From Lachnospiraceae bacterium (lineage in GTDB: Bacteria; Bacillota; Clostridia; Lachnospirales; Lachnospiraceae): 24,781 bases of DNA. Shown piece after piece: positions 1 to 8,063 of the stretch. The stretch spans positions 1-24,781 of the forward strand of contig VSOA01000015.1 in assembly GCA_009774585.1 (NCBI GenBank). Reading direction: 5' to 3'. A program made the position numbers and the translations under genes. The notes under the pieces were generated by a model that had not been told where the DNA came from, searched no databases, and was given only the letters and a program-made list of their open reading frames with translations. Every line of letters starts with the position of its first letter. Positions within the stretch are counted from its first letter, which is position 1.

Positions 1-4
1 ATAT

Positions 5-58
5 TATATGATGTATAATATTGTTTCTGTAGATACTATATGATATATAATATTATTT
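5..58. repeat. Two-copy AT-rich direct repeat
   Basis: A 22-base unit, TATATGATRTATAATATTRTTT, occurs at 5-26 and again at 37-58, with two differences and a 32-base period. Each copy contains a TATAAT. It could be a pair of operator or promoter elements for something outside the window to the left, or simply AT-rich sequence. No gene lies on its left side in this window, so its role cannot be settled here. Confidence 0.5.
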
Positions 59-118
59 GTCAACATATATTTTTAAAAAAAATTTTAAGAGAACCATATT
101 TTTACATCTATTTATGTC

Positions 119-147
119 TTTCCATAATACGTCCCAAATGATAAAAT
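119..147 (+). promoter_or_regulatory. Candidate sigma-A promoter for the EamA transporter
   Basis: A TTTCCA -35 element (119-124) is separated by 17 bases from a TAAAAT -10 element (142-147) that carries an extended TGA upstream. This places a start site about 40 bases ahead of the transporter's start codon. The -35 is weak (4 of 6), and the extended -10 is what makes the site plausible. Confidence 0.4.
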
Positions 148-196
148 GTACTGATATAACTTACAATAAATACGGAAAGCATAAAGGACAAACACT

Positions 197-1105
197 ATGA
201 ACACAAACCACAGACCGAACGGAACCATTCTTATCATTCTTGCCGCTATCTTCTGGAGCAGCATGGGTATTTTTGTGCGCGGACTGACAGAACTTGCGGG
301 ATTTACTTCTATCCAGATTGTCAGTCTCCGGTTGACTGTCGCAGCACTTGTTTTTGCGCTCATACTATTCATAAAAAACCCAAAAGGGTTTAGAATTCGT
401 ATGAAAGACATCCAGATCTTCATAGTTCTGGGATTCGGCAGCGTCCTCTTTTTTACTGCCTGTTACTTTGCCGCAATCCGCATGATGACGCTATCTATGG
501 CGGCAATCCTTCTCTACACCTCGCCAATCTGGGTCATGCTACTTTCAATCCTATTCTTTCGGGAAAAACTGACCGGAAGGAAACTGATTGCTCTCAGTTT
601 CTCTTTCCTCGGATGTATCCTTGTTTCAGGACTGGGGTCCGACCAAAGCGGTGTCACTCTCATCGGTATACTGATCGGGCTCGGCGCCGGACTGGGTTAC
701 GGGCTTTACAGTATTCTTGGAACGATAGCGCTTCGTCGGTATTCGACATATACAGTCACTACCTACACTTTTATAATCGCAGCCGTCGGTTCCTTGTTCC
801 TCTGCTCATTACCCGATTTGTGGCATAAAATTACGGTTTGCTCACGCAAACCGTACCTGTGTTTTTTTATACTATTGACCGGATTAGTCACTGCCGTTAT
901 ACCATTTCTTCTCTACACATTGGGCTTAGAGCAGGTAGAAGCAAGCCGCGCAGCGATTCTTGCCACCATTGAACCGATGTTTGCCACGCTAATCGGGGTA
1001 GTCGTCTTTCACGAATATCTGACGCTCATGTCGCTTTGTGGAATCATGTGTATCTTCGGCGCAATCGTTGTGCTGAACTATCGCGGTGTGCAAGACAAGA
1101 CGTGA
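197..1105 (+). CDS. EamA/DMT-family membrane transporter
   Basis: A 302-residue, highly hydrophobic protein with about ten predicted membrane segments in two homologous halves (roughly residues 10-140 and 150-295), the layout of the drug/metabolite transporter (EamA, RhaT-like) superfamily. Family hallmarks include the early AIFWSSMGIFVRG stretch and, in the second repeat, the LEQVEASRAAILATIEPMFA stretch, which corresponds to the conserved 'A-xx-xxPv-a' helix. The length is normal for the family. The start is supported by AAAGGA about 8 bases upstream. Members export or import amino acids, nucleotides or other small metabolites, and the substrate cannot be read from sequence. The gene stands alone and converges on the truncated nuclease gene, whose stop codon lies only 10 bases away, so the two transcripts probably overlap at their 3' ends. 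Confidence 0.9.
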   Translation: MNTNHRPNGTILIILAAIFWSSMGIFVRGLTELAGFTSIQIVSLRLTVAALVFALILFIKNPKGFRIRMKDIQIFIVLGFGSVLFFTACYFAAIRMMTLSMAAILLYTSPIWVMLLSILFFREKLTGRKLIALSFSFLGCILVSGLGSDQSGVTLIGILIGLGAGLGYGLYSILGTIALRRYSTYTVTTYTFIIAAVGSLFLCSLPDLWHKITVCSRKPYLCFFILLTGLVTAVIPFLLYTLGLEQVEASRAAILATIEPMFATLIGVVVFHEYLTLMSLCGIMCIFGAIVVLNYRGVQDKT

Positions 1106-1115
1106 TATAGCTTCC

Positions 1116-1844
1116 TTATAAATGAAATTCTTGGAACAGCGTTTTCTGATATTCCGGTTCTTTCAAAGAACGCTCCAAATCTTCCATTCGATTTTGCTCC
1201 AGCAGAACCTGTGTCAACCTGTTCACGCGTTCTATGCCTTGTTCTATTCCTTCCATTCTAATCGTTCTCTCATATTTATCAACATCAAATTCTTCCAACA
1301 TCATCCCCAGCACCTCCGACCGATATTCTCTTAACATATCATATAAAATATGATGTTCCACACAGTACTCTATCGCTGCATTTAACGCCTTCTGCAATTC
1401 TAAGCCTTCACGGATATACTTTCTGGAAATTTCCACAAATTCGGCATACTCCCGCAATGTACAGCATTTGTCCAACAATTCTTTATTATGTCCATAATTG
1501 ACATTAAGCATTCGGACTCTCAGTTCTACATCTGCCTGCCGCTCTCTATTTATAAATGCATCCGAAAGTCTTAAAACTTCTTCATCCGGCATATCTGCTT
1601 CCCCGTTATAAAATACAATACACTGTGGTGTCGGCAGCTTAATCCTCGTTGCACCATAGAGACTCACCTCAATATGCTCAAGTAGCTTCTGATACTCCTC
1701 CGCCAAATAAATCAAAAAACGTACAGGCATATTTGGATTATATGTACTCTGATGCTCATACAGACTCAATGTTCCTGTAAACACAAATGCGAGATCATTT
1801 TTCATGACTACATAGACTGCACTCTCAATGGTCACGACATGCAA
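1116..1844 (-). pseudogene. N-terminally truncated Rpn/PDDEXK-type nuclease-like protein
   Basis: The frame encodes 242 residues of the Rpn-like (recombination-promoting nuclease/putative transposase, PDDEXK_2-type) family that is common in Lachnospiraceae. Recognisable parts are KNDLAF (residues 15-20, catalytic Asp 17), LYEHQS (28-33, the E-x-Q variant of the ExK motif), the NPNMPVR segment, VFYNGE, LRLSDAF, NVNYGHNK and a C-terminal charged helical tail. Full-length relatives carry about 40 more N-terminal residues. Here the only start in frame is a TTG without a good ribosome site, and the frame is closed by TAA at 1869-1871. A strong GGAGG (1905-1909) with an ATG at 1895-1897 lies just upstream but opens a different frame that ends after 21 codons. 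This fits an internal deletion plus frameshift. The remaining protein might still be made, but I judge it a decayed copy. Confidence 0.7.
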
Positions 1845-1871
1845 GTCGCTGGCATCTTGAACCTTCTGTTA

Positions 1872-2149
1872 TTCCTGTTCTTTCTGTTTCTTTCCATATC
1901 ATATCCTCCCATATACCGACAGGAATCCGATATGAACATATATCATCCAGCTCCTGTCTTATTAAATTAATGTTTAGAAAATCCGACAGAAACTGTCTGA
2001 ATGTGCGAAATGCACACTATGTAGAATTTCTCTGATGTAACTAGCTTAATACAAAATTAATTGTCTGTCAATTATTTATTTTCGAAATTTTATTAAATTT
2101 TATTTTCTTAAATATCCGTTTCATATAATGTTAACGCAGTATACTATGA
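1872..2149. other. Intergenic stretch with no convincing gene
   Basis: This AT-rich interval separates the truncated nuclease from the anti-sigma gene. On the minus strand one frame stays open for about 60 codons without a good start (ending near 1830), and may be a remnant of the nuclease gene's lost 5' region or unrelated debris. Nothing else was recognised. Confidence 0.4.
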
Positions 2150-2178
2150 GGCGGCGCAACTAGCAAATTTGCGTCGCC
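2150..2178 (-). terminator. Hairpin after the sigma/anti-sigma operon
   Basis: GGCGGCGCAA (2150-2159) pairs with TTGCGTCGCC (2169-2178), with one wobble or mismatch and a 9-base loop, 16 bases beyond the anti-sigma stop codon. No clear U-run follows on the minus strand, so it may be a weak terminator or a 3'-end-protecting hairpin. Confidence 0.5.
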
Positions 2179-2194
2179 CCATCACGGTCTTTTC

Positions 2195-3346
2195 CTACTT
2201 CTGCAATTCAAAAGTAATATATACCGTCTCCTCATCGGGATCCCCTTTCACGGACGCTTCCGGCTCTCCCGCCTCACGATATGTCATGATTCTGCTGCCC
2301 ACTTTAATATCAACCGACTGCGACGTGTTGTCCGTATACCAGACGGTACAGGTAATCACCGTATTATCCAGCAGTTTCTGCAACCCACTGTTAAACGACT
2401 CTAAATCATCCCTCCCCCATATCAAGTCAAAGGCTTCTTTACTGTCCGGCACATTATCGACGATATTAATCCACGTATCATCATCCGACTGCTTTTGATA
2501 GTTCAGGGTAAAAGATTTGTAGAATTTTGTCTCCATAGGCTTCTCCGGAAGACCTAATTCATCATCCTTGTAGTTTCCCCCTATGCTTCCGCAAGTCATA
2601 TTGCTGATTCTGTCATCTTCCACATGAGCCTCGCCGTCAACTATGATACTCTCTCCTTCCGCCTGCACGATCTGGAACGCTCCTTTATTGATGCTGTAAG
2701 CTATCTTCTCAATATTGTCTCCCTCGCAGGAAAAAGGGATGTTAATACAATAATTTACCTGCCCTGTTTCTCCATCGCCGCCAAGAACATAATTCTGCGC
2801 CTTATTTCCGGTGACAAGCGGAATCTGACATCCTGCCTCCAATGCAACATATTGCTCGCCTGACTGTGCATCCTGCTGTCCCTCGCCGGCCTGACTCCCC
2901 TGCCCGCCCGGAAGACCTTCAGCCGCTTTCACCCGCAGCGTAAACATGTTATCAAGCGCCGAAAGTATCGTCCCATCACTGCTTTCTGTTACACCCGCGT
3001 CTGAAAGAATCGTTCCGTCACTATCTTCTGTCACTCCTGTGTCAGAAACCACGTCCGTGTCTCTGTCAATCTTATTTTCTCCTCCTGTCAAAGCATCCTT
3101 TCCTACGATCACGATAATGCAGGCCGCTATCGCCGCTACTCCTGCCATGACTGCTTTGACCGTTCTGCTGACACGCACCTGTGCGCTTTTTCTTTGTTCA
3201 TTTGTCTTTGCCACATTTTCTAATCTTTTATCCGTCTTCATCCTTTTCTTCCCTTCCGTAATAATCACCGAAAAGGCTTCGTCCGCTTTCTCCTGCACAA
3301 TTTCCGGCAGTTCCACATCACAGAGAAAAACATTTCTTTTTGCCAT
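2195..3346 (-). CDS. Putative membrane-anchored anti-sigma factor
   Basis: The gene directly follows an ECF-type sigma factor gene. Its product has a short cytoplasmic N-terminus with a helical, charged segment (ELPEIVQEKADEAF), one membrane helix (about residues 64-82 from this start), and a long extracytoplasmic part of about 300 residues. This is the layout of ECF anti-sigma factors, including the DUF4179-like proteins of Clostridia. The outer part contains a two-copy 14-residue acidic repeat and a Gly/Gln-rich linker, then a beta-rich region. I chose the ATG at 3344-3346 because GGTGA lies 5 bases upstream. A GTG at 3353-3355, which overlaps the sigma factor's stop codon (GTGA), is an alternative that adds three residues. 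Either way the pair is translationally coupled. The assignment rests on topology and context, not on a recognised catalytic motif. Confidence 0.65.
   Translation of the reverse strand: MAKRNVFLCDVELPEIVQEKADEAFSVIITEGKKRMKTDKRLENVAKTNEQRKSAQVRVSRTVKAVMAGVAAIAACIIVIVGKDALTGGENKIDRDTDVVSDTGVTEDSDGTILSDAGVTESSDGTILSALDNMFTLRVKAAEGLPGGQGSQAGEGQQDAQSGEQYVALEAGCQIPLVTGNKAQNYVLGGDGETGQVNYCINIPFSCEGDNIEKIAYSINKGAFQIVQAEGESIIVDGEAHVEDDRISNMTCGSIGGNYKDDELGLPEKPMETKFYKSFTLNYQKQSDDDTWINIVDNVPDSKEAFDLIWGRDDLESFNSGLQKLLDNTVITCTVWYTDNTSQSVDIKVGSRIMTYREAGEPEASVKGDPDEETVYITFELQK
2951..3034 (-). repeat. 42-base in-frame tandem repeat
   Basis: Two adjacent copies encode VTEDSDGTILSDAG and VTESSDGTILSALD just outside the membrane helix of the putative anti-sigma factor. 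It is a candidate site for copy-number change and probably a flexible acidic linker. Confidence 0.75.
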
Positions 3347-3351
3347 AAGCT

Positions 3352-3870
3352 TCACCCCATCCTCTCAATCCCATAATAGTCTCTCGCCAGCTTGTCCCGA
3401 CCTCTCTTCAGTCTTGTCTGTACCGTACTTTTAGGGATTTTCAGTATTTTTGCAATCTCATCGATATGATACCCTTCACTGTAAAACAGCGTCATGACAA
3501 TGCGGTATTTTTCATCCAGAATAGACAATGCTTCCTTTAATTCAAGGTTATACTTATCATATACTGCCGGTTCTTCATATTCCTCCATGCTGTCTGTCTG
3601 TTCCATTGACCTTTTGATTCTGTAACACTTATTGATCAGAATTCTTGTCATCCATGTTTTGAAGTAACAGACCTGCCTTAACGTATCAAGCTTCTCCCAG
3701 CAGACAAGTATCGTATCCTGAATGGCATCCGCCGCATCTTCGTCATTTGCCAGAATCGCCAATGCCACCCTGTACATATCATTCAGATAAAACTGCATAA
3801 GCTCTGTGAATGCCGCAGATTCACGCCTTTTCGCCTTTCTAACAAGATTTTCAATTTCGTTGTCCTTCAT
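3352..3870 (-). CDS. ECF-type RNA polymerase sigma factor
   Basis: The 172-residue protein has the two-domain layout of extracytoplasmic-function sigma factors. Region 2 spans about residues 18-87, with the region 2.2-like DAADAIQDTILVCWEKL and the 2.3/2.4 segment FKTWMTRILINKCYRIKR. An acidic linker (92-108) follows, then region 4 (about 113-165) with the helix-turn-helix IDEIAKILKIPKSTVQTRL. It redirects RNA polymerase to stress- or envelope-responsive promoters and is presumably held inactive by the downstream membrane protein. The start is supported by GGAGGA about 8 bases upstream. The stop codon overlaps a possible GTG start of the partner. An AAACCGTC-type sequence on the minus strand at about 3975-3988 resembles ECF promoter elements and would fit autoregulation, but I could not assign -35/-10 boxes confidently. 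Confidence 0.9.
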   Translation of the reverse strand: MKDNEIENLVRKAKRRESAAFTELMQFYLNDMYRVALAILANDEDAADAIQDTILVCWEKLDTLRQVCYFKTWMTRILINKCYRIKRSMEQTDSMEEYEEPAVYDKYNLELKEALSILDEKYRIVMTLFYSEGYHIDEIAKILKIPKSTVQTRLKRGRDKLARDYYGIERMG

Positions 3871-4027
3871 GAAGCCTTCCTCCTGTGCGCGCAGCCTCGC
3901 GGGATGTTCCGGAATATTATCGTCTTCCGTCCTCCCCTACATACATTAGATACCATATGCGTTTGAAAAATCCCATGACGGTTTAAATTTGATGAATAAA
4001 TTCGAGTAATAATTTTCACCACAGAAA

Positions 4028-4051
4028 AACGGCCTGCCTAAGCAAGCCGTT
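4028..4051 (-). terminator. Intrinsic terminator of the DUF6465 gene
   Basis: On the minus strand AACGGCTTGC pairs with GCAGGCCGTT (one G-U pair, 4-base loop) and is followed by a run of five T in total (GTTTTTC). It lies about 50 bases past the stop codon of the DUF6465 gene, so it separates that gene from the sigma factor operon. Confidence 0.85.
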
Positions 4052-4100
4052 CATCAACTACTTCCATATAAACCATATCACTGTCAAAGCAATATCAACA

Positions 4101-4472
4101 TCAGAACAAATTCACCTTACCCACAACGCCGTCATTAATCACGTAGTATGCCGTGAAATCCTCCGGCTTCACATAGATCTGTATGTCCTCAATGGATCCT
4201 TCTTTATATCCTTTGGCATAGTAATGTGCTTTGACCCGTTTGGTCACCGCCTCCATTGTAACCTCATACTCACGATATTGCAAGAACACTTCCGGTATTG
4301 TCTCCTGAACTAAGGCTTCTTTCGCCTCTGCCGCTTGTTTCTCGTCCGTCTTCTCTTTGCCAGATGCCGTCTGAACCGTTGTGCTCTCTTCTGTTACAGT
4401 TACAACTGCCTCCGCCGCCTTATCCTGCACTTGTGCTACTGCTGTGTTCCCTGTCAACTCTTTCTTCTCCAT
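4101..4472 (-). CDS. DUF6465-family protein
   Basis: A 123-residue protein in two parts. The first (about residues 8-56) is low-complexity, rich in Ala, Glu, Thr and Val. The second (about 58-123) is a compact domain, with QYREYEVTMEAVTKRVKAHY, SIEDIQIYVKPED, FTAYYVIND and a terminal GKVNLF, matching the DUF6465 domain found across Lachnospiraceae. The function of that domain is unknown, and no catalytic residues are evident. There is no signal peptide or membrane segment. The start is clear: GGAGAGGGAG lies about 6 bases upstream. The gene is monocistronic, with its own promoter (4555-4583) and terminator (4028-4051). Confidence 0.75.
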   Translation of the reverse strand: MEKKELTGNTAVAQVQDKAAEAVVTVTEESTTVQTASGKEKTDEKQAAEAKEALVQETIPEVFLQYREYEVTMEAVTKRVKAHYYAKGYKEGSIEDIQIYVKPEDFTAYYVINDGVVGKVNLF

Positions 4473-4554
4473 TGAATTCTCCCTCTCCTGCCAACCTGAC
4501 AGCTTATCCTGCTATAATCCGCAACCCAACATGCCTACCGTTTAGTTTGCATCT

Positions 4555-4583
4555 ATTGTACCACTGTTCATGCAATCCCACAA
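4555..4583 (-). promoter_or_regulatory. Promoter of the DUF6465 gene
   Basis: On the minus strand, TTGTGG (4578-4583) and TACAAT (4555-4560) are separated by 17 bases, with a TGG extended -10. The inferred leader is about 75 bases. Just upstream (about 4590-4612) is a TAAATCTTGC doublet of unknown meaning. Confidence 0.5.
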
Positions 4584-4601
4584 GGCAAGATTTAGCAAGA
4601 T

Positions 4602-5651
4602 TTAACAAGTCTCCCAAATTCCGTCTCCCAGCGACTCAATAAATGCCGTCAGTTCCTCCGCCATCTCTTCTGCCTCGGAGATTCGGATATGCCCCGGTGT
4701 CCCTGCGCCGTTCCGGCGATACAAGAAGTGATGAACATGCCCGTCCGCCATCCCATCACACACCTGCCCGATTGCCCGATCCCACTTTGCATCATGCTCT
4801 AATATTGTCGTAGCCAGAATAATCTCCGCCTGCGGATATATTTCGCGCAGTCTTTCAATAAATGCGCGGTAAGACTTACGCCAATGTTCCGCCTTTGCTC
4901 CCTCATAATCCGTTGCCATGTAATTATCCGGATTCGCATCGTTTTGTCCGATAGCGACAATCACTATATGCGGACGATACAAATCAAAATTCCAATTGAC
5001 CGTATCGGTTGATTCCGGATAGTACCGAACTTTATCATAGAAGCTTTCCATGCCCATGAAATCCGGTCCTGCAAACCATCCTGTCCCATCGAGGAGCGCC
5101 GCGCCTCCCTGCGCAATATCATGAATTTCTGCACCAAGTTTTCTGGCTGTCATCCAAGTATAGGAATAATAACTGTTAGAAAACTCGCCGTCATGTACAG
5201 GATCCGGATGACCAATATAGTCAACCGCTTCGGAAACCTCCCCTGCCGAAACACTGTCTCCGTACACCTCGATTCTGCGTGCCGGCTTTGCCTCCGGTTC
5301 CAAAATCCTCGCGCCGTCATCTACCTCAAAGCCGTAGAAAGTAAAAGTATGGCAGGCGTCCATCCTCTTAAAGAGCATTATTTCATGTTCACCGTCCGCC
5401 AGCCCTTTTGCCAGCACAATTGTTTCCCTGCCGCTGTCCGCTATCCTGACGCATTTCTGTTCTCCGTCAATCAAATATCCCAAAAAGCCGTTAAAATACG
5501 ATTGATGATTTTCCACCGCCGCCGCTACGCTTGTTCCGGTAAATTTCATTTTAACAAAACTACACGGAAATACCAAAACCGGTGCCTCCCGATCCGACCA
5601 GTCAATTCTCCCCGAATACTGTAACAACGGATGATCCGCCTTGACCAACAT
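4602..5651 (-). CDS. CE2-type SGNH carbohydrate acetylesterase
   Basis: The 349-residue protein has an N-terminal beta-sandwich-like part (about 1-120) and a C-terminal SGNH hydrolase domain (about 125-345), the arrangement of carbohydrate esterase family 2. Block I is GDSVSAGE (131-138, nucleophile Ser133), the block II glycine lies in QGGAAL (181-186), block III is GQND (235-238), and the likely catalytic histidine is His321 in TPGHIRIS. There is no obvious DxxH aspartate before it, which is consistent with the Ser-His dyad described for some CE2 enzymes. No signal peptide is seen, so it should act in the cytoplasm. As last gene of the epimerase/GH130 cluster, it probably removes acetyl groups from imported mannooligosaccharides, as RiCE2 does in the Roseburia mannan locus. 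AAGGAGG lies 8 bases before the ATG. The substrate is inferred from context. Confidence 0.85.
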   Translation of the reverse strand: MLVKADHPLLQYSGRIDWSDREAPVLVFPCSFVKMKFTGTSVAAAVENHQSYFNGFLGYLIDGEQKCVRIADSGRETIVLAKGLADGEHEIMLFKRMDACHTFTFYGFEVDDGARILEPEAKPARRIEVYGDSVSAGEVSEAVDYIGHPDPVHDGEFSNSYYSYTWMTARKLGAEIHDIAQGGAALLDGTGWFAGPDFMGMESFYDKVRYYPESTDTVNWNFDLYRPHIVIVAIGQNDANPDNYMATDYEGAKAEHWRKSYRAFIERLREIYPQAEIILATTILEHDAKWDRAIGQVCDGMADGHVHHFLYRRNGAGTPGHIRISEAEEMAEELTAFIESLGDGIWETC

Positions 5652-5712
5652 AGCCTATTCCTCCTTGCTTATCCTCTTTACATTCCAGCGTACACTTCCT
5701 ATGACACAAAGA

Positions 5713-5756
5713 GCGCCGGCATTTGCATACAGTTCATTCCATATGCACGCCGGCGC
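5713..5756 (-). promoter_or_regulatory. Intercistronic hairpin before the esterase gene
   Basis: GCGCCGGC (5713-5720) and GCCGGCGC (5749-5756) are perfect inverted repeats, and TTGCATA / TATGCA inside them can extend the stem. It lies in the 178-base gap between the GH130_2 gene and the esterase gene. Only a short, interrupted T-run follows, so partial termination or RNA processing that lowers or separates esterase expression is more likely than a full stop. Confidence 0.55.
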
Positions 5757-5829
5757 ATTTCATTTACTTTTTCTGTTCGTATATTTATGGCTGTCGGACG
5801 CCATAAACCCTTTTCACCTTGTCCGGCGC

Positions 5830-6852
5830 TTATCTGATTCCGATTTCCGTATCGGACTCCGTCACATGACTATGTGTTTTGATATAGTCCACGATTTCAT
5901 CCAGTTTCGTAAACGCAAGTCCTACATAGCTGTCCGCACAGCCGTAATACAGCGCAATCTTTCCGCTTTCAGAGTCATGAATCGTCGCGCAGGGGAAACA
6001 TACATTAGGCACGAACCCTCTCTCCTCATACCACTCTTCAGGTGTCAGCAGGAAATTCTCACATCTGTACAGTACCTTCGAAGGATTATCGATATCGAGG
6101 ATGGCTCCGCCGATGGAATATACGAATCCGTTGCATGTTCCGCTTACGCCGTGATAGAACAGCAGCCAGCCTTCACTTGTCTCAATCGGAGCGGCGCCTC
6201 CGCCAATCTTCACTGACTCCCACCACTCGGAGCTTCTTCCCATCACATGTCTGTGTCTGCCCCAGTATACCATATCCGGGCTCTCGCTTAAGAATATATC
6301 GCCGAAAGGCGTGTGTCCGGAATCCGAAGGGCGGCTTAAAAGCATGAATTTGCCGTTAATCTTACGCGGGAACAATACCGCATTCCTGTTAAAAGGAATA
6401 AAAGGATTCTCAATTCTCGTAAATGTCTTGAAATCTGTCGTTTTCGCCATACCGATTGACGCGCCGTAGAAATCCTGACACCAGATGATATAGTAAGTAT
6501 CTTCCACTTTAACGAGGCGCGGGTCGTACGCATATACCGGCATAAAATCGTTTCCGTCCTCATCTTTAAAAGGAATCTTATTCTGCTCGAACTCCCAGTG
6601 GATCGCGTCCTTACTGTGTCCGAGATAAATATAGGGAATACCGTTGGTCTGTTCGCCTCTGAACACACCGATAAATTCATCTCCATACGGCATAACCGCG
6701 CTATTGAAGATTCTTGCAACGCCTTCAACCGGATTTCTTCCGATAATAGGATTCTCCGTGTATCTCCAAATCGGCGCGCCTTTTAAGCCTGCAGGCTTTT
6801 CCTGCCACGGCACGTTCTTTACAACCGGGCTGATCATTTTCACTTCACTCAT
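5830..6852 (-). CDS. GH130_2-like beta-1,4-mannooligosaccharide phosphorylase
   Basis: The 340-residue protein is a five-bladed propeller enzyme of glycoside hydrolase family 130. The catalytic acid is Asp110 in AYDPRL. Other family signatures are FNSAV (49-53), GVFRGEQ (62-68), KIGGGAAPI (215-223) and WLLFYHGV (229-236), which contribute to the phosphate and -1 subsite. The length and the short N-terminus fit subfamily 2 (Ruminococcus albus RaMP2-like), which phosphorolyses beta-1,4-mannooligosaccharides from the non-reducing end to mannose 1-phosphate. There is no signal peptide, so it is cytoplasmic. It follows the other GH130 gene after 56 bases, with AAAGGAG and GAGGAAG upstream of the ATG. 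The subfamily call is by sequence feel rather than alignment; family membership is secure. Confidence 0.88.
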   Translation of the reverse strand: MSEVKMISPVVKNVPWQEKPAGLKGAPIWRYTENPIIGRNPVEGVARIFNSAVMPYGDEFIGVFRGEQTNGIPYIYLGHSKDAIHWEFEQNKIPFKDEDGNDFMPVYAYDPRLVKVEDTYYIIWCQDFYGASIGMAKTTDFKTFTRIENPFIPFNRNAVLFPRKINGKFMLLSRPSDSGHTPFGDIFLSESPDMVYWGRHRHVMGRSSEWWESVKIGGGAAPIETSEGWLLFYHGVSGTCNGFVYSIGGAILDIDNPSKVLYRCENFLLTPEEWYEERGFVPNVCFPCATIHDSESGKIALYYGCADSYVGLAFTKLDEIVDYIKTHSHVTESDTEIGIR

Positions 6853-6908
6853 TTTGCTTCCTCTGCTCCTTTCAGCTTCACGTCCTTGTATTATTGTTTA
6901 GATATAAA

Positions 6909-8063
6909 TTATAAATTTTTCCTAATTAAATCACATCTTTGCGCTACACACTCTACGGAACGCAGCGGATCCGACGGTGTATGGAATACATAATCAATCA
7001 GCTTGTCAATCGTTGTCGTTGCCACATGCATTCTCGTGTCGCTGGAAGCATAATAAATATATACATCGCCGTTGTCTCTCGCGATAGCGCCGTTTGTAAA
7101 TACCACATTGGACACATCACCGACACGCTCTCCTTCTCTCGGTCCGATCAACATACCGGAAGGCTCTGCAATCACCTTGGAGGGATCGTTTAAGTCGGTA
7201 GCAAACGCATAGATGACATAGCGCAGTCCTGCCGCCGTATTTCTGACGCCATGCGCAATATGGATCCAGCCCCTGTCTGTCTTAATGGGCGTCGCGCCCG
7301 CACCATTCTTCGCTTCTGTAATGGTATGGTACTTGCGAAGGGATGTCATCTTCTCCTCGTCTACCACCGCATGTGTGATATCGTCACACAGTCCGAAGCC
7401 GATACCGCCGCCGGAACCCGTCTCGATGAAATCATCCATCGGTCTTGTATAGAACGCATACTTGCCGTTCACAAACTCAGGATGGAGCACAACGTTTCTC
7501 TGCTGCGGGGACCGCAGTGTCGTCAGATTGTCGAGCCGCTCCCAAGTCTTTAAGTCTTTTGTCCGCACGATACCTGCCGCCGCAACTGCAGCGGATAAGT
7601 CGTTCATCGTTTTATCCTTGCTCTCCGAGCAGAATACTCCGTATATATAACCGTCCTCATGTTTCGTCAGACGCATGTCATACACATTCGTCTCTTCCGG
7701 GCATGTATCCGGCAGTAAAATCGGGTAATCCCAGAACCGGAAACCGTCAATACCGTTGTCGCTCTCCGCAACACCGAAGAAAGATTTTCTGTCATTTCCC
7801 TCAATACGCGCCACCAGATAAAATTTACCGTCAAGTTCAATCGCTCCGGAATTCATGACTGCATTCACACCGAGCCGCTCCATGAAATAAGGATTGGTCT
7901 CCGGATTCAAATCATATTTCCATGAAAGCGGAATATGTTCTCTGGTTAACACCGGATACTCGTATCTGTCATAGATACCGTTGTAAATCGCTGATTTCAC
8001 GTTTTTTCTGTTCACCAGCTTATTGTACTTCTCCAACTCCACATAATAATTACCGTGCAACAT
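6909..8063 (-). CDS. GH130_1-like 4-O-beta-mannosyl-glucose phosphorylase
   Basis: The 384-residue GH130 protein is longer at its N-terminus than its neighbour, as is usual for subfamily 1 (mannosylglucose phosphorylase, EC 2.4.1.281, such as Bacteroides fragilis BfMGP and RaMP1). The catalytic acid is Asp129 in ETNVYDMRLT (124-133). Further signatures are NAVMNSGAI, NVVLHPEFVNGKYAFYTRP and NGAGATPIKTDRGW followed by IAHGV. It converts mannosyl-beta-1,4-glucose and phosphate to mannose 1-phosphate and glucose, using the product of the epimerase encoded immediately upstream. Its first 14 bases overlap the 3' end of the epimerase gene, and AAGGAGG sits just before the ATG, so the two are coupled. 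It is cytoplasmic, with no signal peptide. Confidence 0.9.
   Translation of the reverse strand: MLHGNYYVELEKYNKLVNRKNVKSAIYNGIYDRYEYPVLTREHIPLSWKYDLNPETNPYFMERLGVNAVMNSGAIELDGKFYLVARIEGNDRKSFFGVAESDNGIDGFRFWDYPILLPDTCPEETNVYDMRLTKHEDGYIYGVFCSESKDKTMNDLSAAVAAAGIVRTKDLKTWERLDNLTTLRSPQQRNVVLHPEFVNGKYAFYTRPMDDFIETGSGGGIGFGLCDDITHAVVDEEKMTSLRKYHTITEAKNGAGATPIKTDRGWIHIAHGVRNTAAGLRYVIYAFATDLNDPSKVIAEPSGMLIGPREGERVGDVSNVVFTNGAIARDNGDVYIYYASSDTRMHVATTTIDKLIDYVFHTPSDPLRSVECVAQRCDLIRKNL

Noticed and set aside
5641..6216. Long plus-strand open frame opposite the GH130_2 gene (191 codons)
   Set aside because: It is antisense to a clearly recognised gene, has no ribosome site and no family features.
7445..7858. 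Long plus-strand open frame opposite the GH130_1 gene (137 codons)
   Set aside because: It is a shadow of the GH130_1 reading frame with a low-complexity basic translation and no start signals.
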